A stretch of 64,000 nucleotides of DNA from Paracoccus alkanivorans (GCF_003697785.1 NZ_QOKZ01000002.1:620001-684000); one strand, 5' to 3'; positions 47,002 to 56,593 are shown, numbered from the stretch's first letter. The notes: generated by a model from the sequence alone, not told the origin. Program-made: numbers and translations.

Positions 47002-48555
47002 ATGACTTTTCGTGCAATGCATATGCTCGCCGCCGCATTCGGGATGACCTTGCTCGGCGCGGCCCCGGCCCTGGCGCAGGGAATCGACGCGGTATTCGAC
47101 CAGTATTTCGGCTATGCGACAGGCTGGTTCGTCAATATAATATTCTACACATTCAATATCTTCGGCTATGATTTCCCGTGGATCGTCGGCTGGCTGGTGG
47201 CCGGGGCGATGGTATTCACCATCTATTTCGGTTTTGTGCAGTTCAAGATGGTTCCGCATGCCATCGCATTGGTGAAAGGGGATTATTCCGATCCGAATGA
47301 CGCAGGCGAGGTCAGCCATTTCCAGGCGCTCGCCACAGCGCTGTCGGGCACGGTCGGTCTTGGCAATATCGCCGGCGTGGCAGTCGCCGTGGGCGTCGGC
47401 GGACCCGGCGCGACATTCTGGATGATTCTCGCCGGTTTGCTCGGCATGGCATCGAAATTCACCGAATGCACGCTCGGCGTGAAATATCGCAACGAATACG
47501 ATGACGGCACCGTATCGGGCGGACCGATGTATTACATGACCAAGGGCTTTGCCGAGCGCGGTTTGCCCGGCGGCAAGTTCCTTGGCGTCATGTTCGCGAT
47601 CTTCTGCATCCTCGGCTCCTGGGGCGGCGGGAACATGTTTCAGTCGAACCAGGCCCATGCGCAGCTTTCCAATGTCATCGGGGATTATCCGGGCTGGATC
47701 ACCGGCGTGATCTTCGCCGGTATCGTCTTTCTGGTCATCATTGGTGGCCTGAAATCCATCGCCAGCGTGACCGAGAAAGTCGTGCCTTTCATGGGCATCC
47801 TTTACGTCGGGACGGCGCTCATCATCATCCTGATGAATTTCAACATGATCGGAACCGCCTTCGGCCAGATCATCTCTGGCGCCTTCACCGAAAGCGGGAT
47901 CGTCGGTGGAGCCATCGGCGCACTGATCCAGGGCTTCCGCCGCGCCGCCTTCTCGAACGAGGCCGGTGTCGGCTCGGCCGCCATCGCCCATTCGGCGGTG
48001 CGCACCAAGGAACCGATCACCGAGGGGTTCGTATCTCTGCTGGAGCCATTCATCGATACGGTTGTCATCTGCACCATGACCGCACTGGTCATCGTCATCA
48101 CCGGGCAACTGGTCACCGATCCCGCAACCGGCATGTTCGTGCTGGACGAGGCCGGCGAGGCGATCAAGACGCTGGACGGCAGCAGCGGGGTGGCACTGAC
48201 ATCCGCCGCCTTCAGCAGCACCTTCAGCTGGTTCCGCTATGTGCTGGTTGTCGCGGTGGTGCTGTTTGCCTTCTCGACGATGATCTCCTGGAGCTATTAC
48301 GGCCTGAAAGCCTGGACCTACCTGTTCGGCGAGGGACAGACCAAGGAGATCATCTACAAGCTGCTGTTCTGCTTCTTCGTCTTTCTCGGCGCAACGATCC
48401 AGCTTGGCTCGGTCCTCGACTTCTCGGATGCGGCAATCTTCGCGATGGCGGTCGTGAACATCATCGCACTGTATTTCCTGATGCCGATCGTCAAGGTGGA
48501 GTTGTCAAGCTACGTGTCGCGGCTGCGTTCGGGCGAGATCAGAAAATTCGCCTGA
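47002..48555 (+). CDS. sodium:alanine symporter (AGCS family)
   Basis: 517 residues, about eleven membrane helices after an N-terminal hydrophobic segment that resembles a signal peptide (AAAFGMTLLGAAPALAQG). Imports alanine or glycine with sodium. GTVGLGNIAGVAVAVGVGGP and SGGPMYYMTKG are AGCS signatures, as is FRRAAFSNEAGVGSAAIAHS. ATG 47002 follows AAGGAG. The pairing with a universal stress protein is unusual in my experience but its meaning is unclear. A strong terminator follows. Confidence 0.93.
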   Translation: MTFRAMHMLAAAFGMTLLGAAPALAQGIDAVFDQYFGYATGWFVNIIFYTFNIFGYDFPWIVGWLVAGAMVFTIYFGFVQFKMVPHAIALVKGDYSDPNDAGEVSHFQALATALSGTVGLGNIAGVAVAVGVGGPGATFWMILAGLLGMASKFTECTLGVKYRNEYDDGTVSGGPMYYMTKGFAERGLPGGKFLGVMFAIFCILGSWGGGNMFQSNQAHAQLSNVIGDYPGWITGVIFAGIVFLVIIGGLKSIASVTEKVVPFMGILYVGTALIIILMNFNMIGTAFGQIISGAFTESGIVGGAIGALIQGFRRAAFSNEAGVGSAAIAHSAVRTKEPITEGFVSLLEPFIDTVVICTMTALVIVITGQLVTDPATGMFVLDEAGEAIKTLDGSSGVALTSAAFSSTFSWFRYVLVVAVVLFAFSTMISWSYYGLKAWTYLFGEGQTKEIIYKLLFCFFVFLGATIQLGSVLDFSDAAIFAMAVVNIIALYFLMPIVKVELSSYVSRLRSGEIRKFA

Positions 48556-48575
48556 CCCTTGAGGCATGAAACAGG

Positions 48576-48609
48576 AACCGGCGGGCATTGCGATATGCCC
48601 GCCGGTTTT
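48576..48609 (+). terminator. strong rho-independent terminator
   Basis: AACCGGCGGGCAT / ATGCCCGCCGGTT, a perfect 13-base stem with a 6-base loop, followed by TTTT counting the stem end. The AA at the other end lets it work weakly for the convergent gene as well. Confidence 0.88.
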
Positions 48610-48636
48610 CATTGGCCCGCCATCCGCCGGGCGGGA

Positions 48637-50106
48637 TTATTCCACCCAACGCACCCCGGTCAGGTCATTGGCCTGGGTCGGGGCATTCTCCCACAACCCT
48701 TCGATCCTGGCATTCGCCACACCGGTCCGCGCAAGCTGGAACAGAAACGCGTTGACATAATCATCCGCGATCATCTCTTGCGCCTTGACATAAAGCGCGC
48801 TGCGCTGTTCCGGATCGGTCGCCGCCTGCAACTCGTCCATCAGCGCGACGAATTCCGGCTTGGCATAGTGGAAATAGTAATCCGGCCGGGCATAGATATC
48901 GATATCCAGGGGCTCGGTATGGCTGATCACGGTCAGGTCGAAATCGCCGCCCTTGAAGACGCTTTCCAGCCATTGCGCCCATTCCATATTGGTGATCTCG
49001 GTTTCGATCCCCACCTCGCGCAGCTGCGCCGCCACGATCTCTCCCCCGCGCCGCGCATAGGGCGTCGGCGGCAGGGCGAGGCGCAACTTGACCTGTCCTG
49101 CCCCTGCCTCTTCCAGCAAGGCCCCCGCAGCCTCGGGATCATGGGCGGATTTCGCGGTCTGATCGGCGTAATCGGGATGATGCGGCGCGAAATGGCTGCC
49201 GATCGGGGTGCCATAGCCGAACATCGCCCCGTCGATGATGTCCTGCCGGTTGATCGCATGGGCGATGGCCTGCCTGACCTTAATATCGTCCAGCGGAGGC
49301 TGGGCATTGTTCATTGCCAGGATCGTCTCGCCCTCGGTGGTGCCGACGATCACCTTGAAGCGCGGATCGGCCTCCAGCTGCGGCAGGGTCTCGGGTGCGG
49401 GGAAATTCGGGAAAGCGTCGATATCACCCGCCATCATCGCCGCGAAAGCCGCGGTCGGATCGCCGATAAAGCGGAATGTGGCCCGTTGCAGCGCCGGTTT
49501 CTCGCCCCAATAGCCGTCAAAGGCCGACAGTTCGACCCGGTCGCCCTGCGCCCATTCGTCGAATTTGAACGGACCGGTGCCAATCGGCCTGGTGGCCAGA
49601 TCGGCGACGCTGGCCTCATCGACCATCACCGCGTCGCCCCATGCCATCTTGAAGGGGAAGTTCCCGTCCGGCGCGGTCAGCGTGACCCGGACGGTCAGCG
49701 GGTCCACCGCCTCGACGCTCTCGATTCCCTCGAACAGCACCTTCTGCGCATTGGTGGAATCCTCGGCCCGCGCCCGGTCGAGCGTGAAGACCACGTCCTC
49801 GGCGGTGAACTCCGCCCCGTCATGGAATATCACGCCCTCCCGCAGGTGAAAGACGTAGATCCGGCCATCCTCTTCCACCTCCCAGCTTGAAGCCAGCGCG
49901 GGCAGGATACCGCCATCGGGGCCGAAACGCGTCAGCCCCTCGAAGACATTGGCGTAGACCACCTCGTCGATCGCGGCGGCGGCCCCGCCGGTCGGGTCGA
50001 GATTGGGCGGCTCCAGCACCATCCCCAGGGTGATCGAATCCTGCGCGGCGGCCCCGCCGGCCATCAGTGCCAGCGCCGCGACGGATGATTTCAGCAAATC
50101 AAGCAT
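48637..50106 (-). CDS. ABC transporter substrate-binding protein, peptide/nickel type, orphan
   Basis: 489 residues. A signal peptide (SSVAALALMAGGAAAQD) leads to a cluster C (SBP family 5) binding protein: LEPPNLDPTGGA, YANVFEGLTRFGPDG, VFHLREGVIFHDGAEFTAEDV and RPIGTGPFKF are typical. It would bind oligopeptides or similar solutes in the periplasm. No permease or ATPase gene lies on either side: a symporter converges from the left and pcs lies upstream, so partner genes must be elsewhere. A dispersed repeat sits 58 bases before the start. Confidence 0.9.
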   Translation of the reverse strand: MLDLLKSSVAALALMAGGAAAQDSITLGMVLEPPNLDPTGGAAAAIDEVVYANVFEGLTRFGPDGGILPALASSWEVEEDGRIYVFHLREGVIFHDGAEFTAEDVVFTLDRARAEDSTNAQKVLFEGIESVEAVDPLTVRVTLTAPDGNFPFKMAWGDAVMVDEASVADLATRPIGTGPFKFDEWAQGDRVELSAFDGYWGEKPALQRATFRFIGDPTAAFAAMMAGDIDAFPNFPAPETLPQLEADPRFKVIVGTTEGETILAMNNAQPPLDDIKVRQAIAHAINRQDIIDGAMFGYGTPIGSHFAPHHPDYADQTAKSAHDPEAAGALLEEAGAGQVKLRLALPPTPYARRGGEIVAAQLREVGIETEITNMEWAQWLESVFKGGDFDLTVISHTEPLDIDIYARPDYYFHYAKPEFVALMDELQAATDPEQRSALYVKAQEMIADDYVNAFLFQLARTGVANARIEGLWENAPTQANDLTGVRWVE

Positions 50107-50163
50107 ATGCCCCCCGATCCTTGCCTTTGCCGGATCATCGGACGGATCGGGCGTGCAGGCAAG

Positions 50164-50253
50164 CTGTTTGGGGCTGTGCCGGGCCTGCGTCCTGCGACAG
50201 CCGGGGGGTTTCGCATCCCCGGCCCCCGGCGGGATATTTGCGTGAAGAAGAAA
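50164..50253 (+). repeat. dispersed GC-hairpin/GAAGAAG repeat, copy E (long form)
   Basis: CTGTTTGGGGCTGTGCC at the start (shared with copy F), two GC hairpins including CCGGGGGG-TTTCGCAT-CCCCGG, then CCCCCGGCGGGATATTTGCGTGAAGAAGAA. On the minus strand it follows the pcs stop by 22 bases, CTTCTTCAC first. It is about 30 bases longer than the other copies. Confidence 0.8.
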
Positions 50254-50275
50254 CGGGAGGCCCGTCCTCGGTGCC

Positions 50276-50968
50276 TTACCTGCGTTCGGGCAGCAATTGC
50301 TGCAGCAAGCCGGCCAGCAAGAGCCAGACCGAGGTCAGGACGAGCCCCCAGATGGCCCAGCTTGACGGGTGGAAATCGACCCATGCGGCGCGGGCCGCGA
50401 AGATCACCCACAGGACCGCCACCGGCAGCGAAATCGCCCGCCATCTTTCGGTGCGGACCGGATGGATGAACTTGATATTGGTGAACATGGCGACGGTCAG
50501 CAGCACGACTATGACCAGGATTGTCAGCCAATGCGGTTTGACCGCGAAGAGAACCAGCACCACCATGTTCCAGCAGCCCGGAAACCCGGCAAAGGAATTG
50601 TCGTTCGTTTTCATTCGCGTATCGGCGAAATATACGACGCTGCCATAAGTGATCACGATAATCGCGAACCAGCCGGTCCAGCCCGAGAGCAGCCCCGATT
50701 GGAACAGTGCGAAGGCCGGGATGAACACATAGGTCAGGTAATCGATGATCAGGTCCATCAGCACACCGTCATAGGTGGGCCAGTTCGTCTTGACCTCATA
50801 TCTGCGGGCCAGGGGGCCATCGACACCATCCACGGCGAAAGCGACGACCAGCCAGAGGAACATCAGCGACCATTCCTCTTTCGCCGCCGCCAGCATCGCC
50901 AGCATGGACAGGACCGCGCCGGTCGCGGTGAGAAGATGAACGGACAGGGCCTTGTGACGCAAATGCAT
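50276..50968 (-). CDS. pcs: phosphatidylcholine synthase
   Basis: 230 residues, seven to eight membrane helices. Condenses CDP-diacylglycerol with choline, a pathway found in alphaproteobacteria that associate with hosts or live free. The CDP-alcohol phosphotransferase motif is present in the Pcs form: VDGVDGPLARRYEVKTN then DGVLMDLIIDYLTYVFIPA, and SFAGFPGCWNMVVLVLF is a Pcs hallmark. It stands alone; the membrane of this organism should contain phosphatidylcholine if choline is available. Confidence 0.94.
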   Translation of the reverse strand: MHLRHKALSVHLLTATGAVLSMLAMLAAAKEEWSLMFLWLVVAFAVDGVDGPLARRYEVKTNWPTYDGVLMDLIIDYLTYVFIPAFALFQSGLLSGWTGWFAIIVITYGSVVYFADTRMKTNDNSFAGFPGCWNMVVLVLFAVKPHWLTILVIVVLLTVAMFTNIKFIHPVRTERWRAISLPVAVLWVIFAARAAWVDFHPSSWAIWGLVLTSVWLLLAGLLQQLLPERR

Positions 50969-51016
50969 TCGCCTTTTTTGTCAGTTCGATGACGCGGGCG
51001 CAACTGCGCAGATAAT

Positions 51017-51754
51017 TCAGCGCAGGCGTGGCGGGGTCTTGGGACGCTCCGGGCGCGGTGGCTCGGCCGGTGTCAGGTCGAAGCGAAGGGCGCCGGGCGG
51101 CGGAGCGGCATCGGAAAAGCTGATATCCACGCCCCCCGGCTGCGGCGGCAGGAAGGCAAGCGCCTCGGCCAGCGCCTTGGCGATGGCGGGCTGATGCCCG
51201 GCCTCGGCCCCGGCGATCAGCAGCAGATGCGCCGAAGGGCCGTCCTCGCCCCGGATACCAGCCAGCGCCGCGCCGCCGATCAAACCGTGCATATCGGCCA
51301 GCCGGGTGGCCAGCGGCTCGGCAAGCGACTCGACCGTGGCGGGGGCCGGAGCAGTCAGGCGCAGCCGCATCTCGGCGGTGTCCGGTGCGACGGCCAGCAC
51401 TTCGGTCAGCCAATCGAGCATCCCGGCGTCCAGCAGCATTTCGGAGGGATGGCCGGGATTGACCAGCAAGCCCGCCCCTTCGCCACGCAGCAATCCGGCC
51501 AGGACCCGTCCCGGCATCGCGGCATAGGCGACCGGCGCACCAAAGAAATCTGCCAACCGGTCCTCGCCATCGCAGGCCAGCGCGACCGGCCCGCTTTCGA
51601 GCGGAAAGATTCGCAGCTCGATCCGGTCCCCGGCAGGCTCGCCCTCAAGCGCGACGGAAAGTTCCGTATCGGCCAGTCGCGACAGCATTCGCGACCGCTG
51701 CGCCGAATCGGCATCGTGGAAAGGCGTGGCTGCAAGATCGTCAAGCGCGGTCAT
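51017..51754 (-). CDS. SseB-family protein
   Basis: 245 residues. The first 130 (MTALDDLAATPFHDADSAQR, AACDGED-like VALACDGEDRLADFFG, GLLVNPGHPSEMLLD) match the SseB N-terminal domain; the C-terminal half resembles the SseB C-terminal domain and ends in a proline-rich tail. Function is unknown outside type III secretion systems, where SseB has a different meaning. ATG 51754 is chosen over an in-frame upstream ATG because GGGAGTCGG stands before it. It lies 48 bases before pcs. Confidence 0.75.
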   Translation of the reverse strand: MTALDDLAATPFHDADSAQRSRMLSRLADTELSVALEGEPAGDRIELRIFPLESGPVALACDGEDRLADFFGAPVAYAAMPGRVLAGLLRGEGAGLLVNPGHPSEMLLDAGMLDWLTEVLAVAPDTAEMRLRLTAPAPATVESLAEPLATRLADMHGLIGGAALAGIRGEDGPSAHLLLIAGAEAGHQPAIAKALAEALAFLPPQPGGVDISFSDAAPPPGALRFDLTPAEPPRPERPKTPPRLR

Positions 51755-51823
51755 GATCCCGACTCCCGCCGGCTTGCCCTTTGCCCTGAACATCAGGACA
51801 GGGGCAGGCCCGCCGCAACAAGC

Positions 51824-52273
51824 TCAGTCGATGAAATCGCCGGCCTGGATATTGCCCAGATTGCCAAGGATCTGCCCGATCAGCGAGATCTCTGTCACGC
51901 CGGTATCGGTGACACGGCGCGACAGGGTGACCACCCGTCCGCGCTCCAGCCCGAACCGTTCGACATTTCTGACAACCCCTTGCGAATCAAAGGAGATCGC
52001 GACGACTTCTCGATTTACCTCTTGCGGCTTTCTGATACCGTAATGACGCCAGCGCGAGCCCACGTAATACCATCCCGAACCCGTCAGCAGCCCCTGTGCC
52101 GAGGGGCGTCCGATCAGCGCCGGAAGCTGGTCCATCGTGGTCTCTCCTACCACGACCTGGGCCAGATCGATATCAGGCGGCACGAAGCCGTGATTGCGAT
52201 AGACCGGAGAACAGGCTGCAAGCCCGAGAATGGTCACCAGGACCAGGATCAGCATCTGCCGAATTGCGGCCAT
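51824..52273 (-). CDS. bamE: outer membrane protein assembly factor BamE
   Basis: 149 residues. Lipoprotein of the BAM complex that inserts beta-barrels into the outer membrane. Signal and lipobox VTILGLAACSP; SmpA/OmlA core with HGFVPPDIDLAQVVVGETTM, GRPSAQGLLTGSGWYYVGS and SFDSQGVVRNVERFGLERG. ATG 52273 follows AGAGGGATAAC. Divergent from the DUF177 gene. Confidence 0.9.
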   Translation of the reverse strand: MAAIRQMLILVLVTILGLAACSPVYRNHGFVPPDIDLAQVVVGETTMDQLPALIGRPSAQGLLTGSGWYYVGSRWRHYGIRKPQEVNREVVAISFDSQGVVRNVERFGLERGRVVTLSRRVTDTGVTEISLIGQILGNLGNIQAGDFID

Positions 52274-52433
52274 GAAAATGTTATCCCTCTGCTCGGACGG
52301 TTGACGCGGCCCGACCGGCTTAGCAAACTCGCACCCGGCGCTCAAGAATATCCATCGGCGGTCGGGGGTTGCGCTACCCGGTCCTGCGGCAAAAAAGCCG
52401 ATCCAACCCGCCGACCGACGCCAGAGGCCCGAC

Positions 52434-52964
52434 ATGACCGCCCCCGATTCTCATCCGCAACGCCTGCGAGTGGCGCATCTGAACCCGCGTGCACCTACTC
52501 CCTTTACATTACGCCCCGATGAAAAGACACGCGCCGCTATCGCCGAAGAACTGGGGTTGCAGGGCCTGCCGGAACTGGAGTTGCGGGGCGAATTGCGGGC
52601 CGAGGGCGGCGATGCGTGGCTCCTGCAGGGAAGGTTGACCGCCCGCGTGGTGCAATCCTGCGTGATTACGCTGAAACCGGTAAAGACCGATCTGGCCGAA
52701 GAGATACATCGCCATTATTCCCCGCATATCCGCCCTCCCGAAGGCGAAGAAATCGAGATGCCCGACGAAACGCTGGAGCCTCTGGGCCAGTTCATCGACC
52801 TGACGGCGGTCATGATCGAGGAACTGACCCTGGCCCTGCCCCAGTATCCCCGTGCCGAGGACGCAGAACTGCCGGGAATCGCCGAAGAGGAAACCGAGGC
52901 GGACACCCGCAAGCCCTTCGCCGGCCTGGACAAGCTGCTGAAGGGGGAAGGGAATCAGGGCTGA
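52434..52964 (+). CDS. DUF177 (YceD-like) protein
   Basis: 176 residues. The middle part ([22 protein letters not shown]) has the conserved CxxTL-like stretch, and [21 protein letters not shown] followed by YPR is the typical C-terminal signature, normally before cysteines that are absent here. YceD proteins of E. coli and plants act in 23S rRNA accumulation. It lies upstream of rpmF, its usual neighbour, with a 239-base gap that shows no other gene. Confidence 0.85.
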   Translation: MTAPDSHPQRLRVAHLNPRAPTPFTLRPDEKTRAAIAEELGLQGLPELELRGELRAEGGDAWLLQGRLTARVVQSCVITLKPVKTDLAEEIHRHYSPHIRPPEGEEIEMPDETLEPLGQFIDLTAVMIEELTLALPQYPRAEDAELPGIAEEETEADTRKPFAGLDKLLKGEGNQG

Positions 52965-53203
52965 CCGCCCTGCCCCGGCCGTGGCCTTTGCCGGTCGCCT
53001 GGCGGAATCATCTTGCGCAAGACCGTATTTGGGGCCACGATCCGTGTTCCGAGTGGTGGATAGGGCACATTTCCGGCCACGGCACTGTTGCAAGGGCTTG
53101 CGGGCGCGACCGTCATGGCGTATCTGCGCGGTTCATTTGCGAATTCAAAACACATGGTGCGCTTGCCGCAAAGGCGCCGCACCCAGCTAACCGAGGTTGT
53201 GAC

Positions 53204-53410
53204 ATGGCTGTCCCTCAGAACCGCGTAACCCGTTCCAAGCGCAACATGCGTCGCGCGCATGATGCTCTGGTCGCCGGGAACCCCAACGAATGCCCGAATT
53301 GCGGCGAATTGAAGCGCCCGCATCACGTATGCCCGTCCTGCGGCCACTATGCCGACCGCGAAGTTGTCGCGCAGGCGAACGAAATCGATCTCGACGACGA
53401 CGCGGCCTGA
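53204..53410 (+). CDS. rpmF: 50S ribosomal protein L32
   Basis: 68 residues. [20 protein letters not shown] at the start; four cysteines in [17 protein letters not shown] form the zinc ribbon, so this is the C+ (zinc-binding) form. AGGTTGTGAC precedes the ATG. The same frame is open for hundreds of bases upstream, but only this part is L32. Confidence 0.97.
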   Translation: MAVPQNRVTRSKRNMRRAHDALVAGNPNECPNCGELKRPHHVCPSCGHYADREVVAQANEIDLDDDAA

Positions 53411-53432
53411 TCGGGGCCGGCTTCGCCACCTG

Positions 53433-54542
53433 ATGACCACCGATCCGACCAGTCCGGCATCGCGCGCCCCTGAAGACGGGGGCAGCGTGGTGATTTCGGT
53501 TGACGCGATGGGAGGCGACCGCGGTCCCTCGGTCGTGGTGGCGGGTATGGCTGAAAGCGCCAGGAAAAACCCCGAGATCCGGTTCGTGGTGCATGGCGAC
53601 GAAGCCCAGCTTCGCCGCCTGATCGAGCGCCGCAAGGAATTGTCCGGGCGCTGCGACATTCGCCACATGGCGGGCGTGATCACGATGGAGGACAAGCCCA
53701 GCCAGATCGTCCGCAAGGGCAATGGCACCTCGATGTGGTCCGCCATCGAATCGGTCAAGACCGGCGAGGCGGGGGCAGCGGTGTCCTGCGGCAATACCGG
53801 CGCGCTCATGGCCCTGTCGATGCTGCGGCTGCGCAAGCTGCCCGGCGTGAACCGCCCCGCCATCGCCTGCCTGTGGCCATCCAAGAACCCCGGCGGCTTC
53901 AACATCATGCTGGATGTGGGCGCGGATATCCGGGCCGATGCGCCGGATCTGCTGCAATATGCGCTGATGGGCGCCTCTTACGCACGCAACGGCATGGATA
54001 TCGCCGAGCCGCGGGTCGGGTTGCTGAATGTGGGCACCGAAGAGCACAAGGGGCGGGCCGAGTTGAAGCAGGCCAATGAACTGATCACGGCAGCCGCCGA
54101 GACCGGGAATTTCCAATATGTCGGTTTTGTCGAAGGCGGCGATCTGCCCTCTTCGCGTGTCGATGTCATCGTGACCGACGGTTTCACCGGGAATATCGCC
54201 CTGAAGACCGGCGAGGGCACCGCCAAGCTGGTTGGCGAGTTCCTGCGGGAAGCCTTTGCCAACTCGATCATGTCGAAATTCGCCGCCCTGCTGGCCATGA
54301 CCTCGCTCAAGCGCCTTCAGAAGCGGATCGATCCGCGCCGCGTGAATGGCGGGATTTTCCTGGGCCTCAACGGGACGGTCGTCAAATCGCATGGATCGGC
54401 CGACGCCACCGGCGTGTCGGCGGCGATCAAACTGGCCTTTCAACTGACCAAATCCGGCTTTCAGGACCGCTTGGCCGCCCGCGTTGCTCAAAGCGCCGCC
54501 ACGCTGCCCTCTGGCACAGAAACAGGAGGGATCGCATCGTGA
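53433..54542 (+). CDS. plsX: phosphate acyltransferase PlsX
   Basis: 369 residues. Converts acyl-ACP to acyl-phosphate for phospholipid synthesis. [49 protein letters not shown] and [18 protein letters not shown] are family signatures. ATG 53433 gives a 369-residue protein with a short, disordered N-terminus; it is 22 bases after rpmF. The stop overlaps the fabH GTG start. Confidence 0.96.
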   Translation: MTTDPTSPASRAPEDGGSVVISVDAMGGDRGPSVVVAGMAESARKNPEIRFVVHGDEAQLRRLIERRKELSGRCDIRHMAGVITMEDKPSQIVRKGNGTSMWSAIESVKTGEAGAAVSCGNTGALMALSMLRLRKLPGVNRPAIACLWPSKNPGGFNIMLDVGADIRADAPDLLQYALMGASYARNGMDIAEPRVGLLNVGTEEHKGRAELKQANELITAAAETGNFQYVGFVEGGDLPSSRVDVIVTDGFTGNIALKTGEGTAKLVGEFLREAFANSIMSKFAALLAMTSLKRLQKRIDPRRVNGGIFLGLNGTVVKSHGSADATGVSAAIKLAFQLTKSGFQDRLAARVAQSAATLPSGTETGGIAS

Positions 54543-55513
54543 TTCGTCGCGCTGTCATTACCGGAACGGGGCATTACCTGCCCGAACGCGTGGTCGAGAA
54601 CAGTTGGTTCGAGGACAAGCTGGACACTTCGGACGAGTGGATCAGGACACGCACCGGCATCGAACGGCGGCATTTCGCGGCCGAGGGCGAGACCACCAGC
54701 GACCTGGGCATCCGTGCCGCCCGCGCCGCGCTGGACAAGGCCGGGCTGCAGCCGGACGATCTGGACGGCATCGTCCTGGCGACATCGACCCCCGATTTCA
54801 CCTTTCCCGCAGCCGCGACGATGGTGCAGGCAGGGCTGGGAATGACCCGGGGCTTTGCCTTTGACGTTCAGGCCGTCTGCGCGGGCTTCGTCTTTGCGAT
54901 GGCGAATGCCGATGCGATGATCCGCTCCGGACAGGTGGACCGCGTTCTGGTGATCGGTGCCGAAACCTTCTCGCGCATCATGGACTGGACCGACCGGACG
55001 ACATGCGTGCTGTTCGGCGACGGGGCCGGCGCCGTGATCCTTGAAGCGCAGGAGGGCAAGGGAGACAACAGCGATCGAGGCATCCTGGCCTGCGATCTTC
55101 ATAGCGACGGCAAGTATCGCGATTTGCTTTACGTCGACGGCGGCGTTTCGACCACCGGCACGGCCGGGCAATTGCGGATGCAGGGCAACCTGGTCTTCCG
55201 CCATGCCGTCGAGAAGCTGGCCAAGACCGCCCATGCGGCATTGGACAAGGCCGGGCTCACCCCCGGCGAGGTCGATTGGCTGGTACCGCATCAGGCGAAT
55301 CTGCGCATCATCTCGGCCACGGCGCAAAAGATGGGCCTGCCGATGGAGAAAGTCGTCCTCACGGTCGCCGATCATGGCAATACCTCGGCAGCCTCGATTC
55401 CGCTGGCGCTGTCGGTGGCGGATGGTGAAGGCCGCTTCAAGCCGGGCGATGTTCTTGTGACCGAAGCCATCGGCGGCGGGCTGAGCTGGGGTTCGGCGGT
55501 TCTGCGCTGGTAA
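54539..55513 (+). CDS. fabH: 3-oxoacyl-ACP synthase III
   Basis: 324 residues. Starts fatty-acid synthesis from acetyl-CoA and malonyl-ACP. Catalytic Cys114 in [13 protein letters not shown], His in [11 protein letters not shown] and Asn in [20 protein letters not shown] 54539 overlaps the plsX stop (GTGA), with GGAGGGATC as ribosome-binding site. A dispersed repeat begins at the very next base after the stop codon. Confidence 0.97.
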   Translation: MIRRAVITGTGHYLPERVVENSWFEDKLDTSDEWIRTRTGIERRHFAAEGETTSDLGIRAARAALDKAGLQPDDLDGIVLATSTPDFTFPAAATMVQAGLGMTRGFAFDVQAVCAGFVFAMANADAMIRSGQVDRVLVIGAETFSRIMDWTDRTTCVLFGDGAGAVILEAQEGKGDNSDRGILACDLHSDGKYRDLLYVDGGVSTTGTAGQLRMQGNLVFRHAVEKLAKTAHAALDKAGLTPGEVDWLVPHQANLRIISATAQKMGLPMEKVVLTVADHGNTSAASIPLALSVADGEGRFKPGDVLVTEAIGGGLSWGSAVLRW

Positions 55514-55578
55514 CTGTTTGGGGCTCTGCCCCCGCCCCCGAAAGGGCTCCCCCCGGGACATTTTGATGAAGAAGAAGG
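55514..55578 (+). repeat. dispersed GC-hairpin/GAAGAAG repeat, copy F
   Basis: CTGTTTGGGGCTCTGCCCCC, GCCCCCGAAAGGGCTC, CCCCCGGGACATTTTGATGAAGAAGAAGG. The first hairpin GGGGCTCTGCCCC is the same as in copy A. On the minus strand it follows the dksA-like stop by nine bases. Confidence 0.85.
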
Positions 55579-55587
55579 CGCAAGCCG

Positions 55588-55863
55588 TTATTTCAACAGG
55601 GAGTCCTTGCTGGCACGGCGATTGATGCCGCCAGTGGGACGGCGGGCCTTGTCCCGACCGGACTGGCAGGTGACGCAGAGCTGCACGCCGGGAATCGCTT
55701 CGCGGCGGGCCTGCGGGATCGGCTCGTCGCATTCGGCACAGAACTCGGCGGAGGCGACATCCTGGGGCCGGGCGGCGCGCGCTTTCGCGCGGGCGATGGC
55801 CTCGGCCGTGCTGATTTCGATCTGTTCGTTCACCGCGTCGTCGCGGGCCCATCCTCCGGCCAT
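55588..55863 (-). CDS. DksA/TraR-type zinc-finger protein
   Basis: 91 residues. N-terminal helix (NEQIEISTAEAIARAKARAA) and a C4 zinc finger, AEFCAECDEPIP with QLCVTCQSG. It lacks the long coiled coil of full DksA, so it is of the short TraR/YbiI class that may still touch RNA polymerase's secondary channel; that activity is not shown. GAAAGGAGAG precedes ATG 55863. It separates fabH from ihfA. Confidence 0.88.
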   Translation of the reverse strand: MAGGWARDDAVNEQIEISTAEAIARAKARAARPQDVASAEFCAECDEPIPQARREAIPGVQLCVTCQSGRDKARRPTGGINRRASKDSLLK

Positions 55864-56043
55864 ATCGCTCTCCTTTCATTCCCTTTAAGATAGGTCAGCA
55901 CAGCAGCCGTTTCAAATCCATGATCCGCTCCCTTCCGGGCATGATGCCGGGGCTGCTGCATGCGATCCATGTCGCGGTCATCGCTCGGGCAAGGCCGGAC
56001 TGGGCCCGCTATTACCCGGAAGCAACAGATCAGCCGTGGCGAC

Positions 56044-56238
56044 ATGCGGCGGATGCGGTTCATCGTGACCGGCGCTATGGTCCTTACATCGGTGTTCAAA
56101 CTCACCGGCGCGCTGCGGGCCAGCCGGGACATGATTCGCGGGCTGGCAAGCGGTCGCGGCGATGCCGATCGCAACGCCATCGACTATGTGGACCGGATCC
56201 AGCAGCGGGGCGGGCCGACCTGTATAACGGGTTCATAG
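56044..56238 (+). CDS. small hypothetical protein, possibly a remnant
   Basis: 64 residues: a hydrophobic start (MRFIVTGAMVLTSVFKLTGA) and a charged second half (RASRDMIRGLASGRGDADRN). Codon third positions are mostly G or C through residue 55, then the end turns to rarer codons (TGT ATA ACG), as if the original 3' end were lost. No clear ribosome-binding site and no known family. Treat as tentative. Confidence 0.3.
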   Translation: MRRMRFIVTGAMVLTSVFKLTGALRASRDMIRGLASGRGDADRNAIDYVDRIQQRGGPTCITGS

Positions 56239-56541
56239 CAAGGTCGGCATGGTTTACCCGCCCTATGGTGTGACCAATAACGAATCGGGTTTTCGCACGA
56301 TGGACAGGCCGGTGAGGAGCATTGGCGACCGAAGGAGGCCAAGCCTTCGTCTGCAGTGTCTATGCCAGCCAGATCTCCTATCTGCGGGATTACGCGACCT
56401 GGCGCGACACCTCGGCCCCGTTTCAACCTCGGCCGCACGCAGCCGAGCCCCGATCTGGCCAGGATTTAGGAATGTGCGCAGTAATTCGCGCAAAACTGCG
56501 GCCCAAGTCACGGGCAGAGAACGATTTCTCCGCCCTTTGCA
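56239..56541. other. 303-base stretch without a recognisable gene
   Basis: G+C falls to about 53-57% in places. Short open frames exist on both strands, one (TTG at 56322) with fairly normal codon use for about 35 codons (VCSVYASQISYLRDYATW), but none has a start signal or a family match. It may be the remains of a lost gene. Confidence 0.4.
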
Positions 56542-56570
56542 TTGACAGGTTCGGCAAACCGAACCATCCT
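56542..56570 (+). promoter_or_regulatory. ihfA promoter with a perfect palindrome in the spacer
   Basis: Consensus -35 TTGACA at 56542-56547, and 17 bases on CATCCT as a poor -10. The spacer is almost wholly the dyad GGTTCGG-CAAA-CCGAACC (56548-56565), a likely repressor or activator site. The ihfA ATG is 24 bases after the -10. Confidence 0.55.
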
Positions 56571-56593
56571 GCCGTCACAAAAGAGGGAAGATC

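Noticed and set aside
46876..48108. 410-codon frame opposite the alanine symporter
   Set aside because: Acidic/His-rich shadow; the symporter is unambiguous.
56249..56545. Open frame of 98 codons between the dksA-like gene and ihfA
   Set aside because: Codon use and residue mix (Arg/Ser/Pro) look random and no ribosome-binding site is present.
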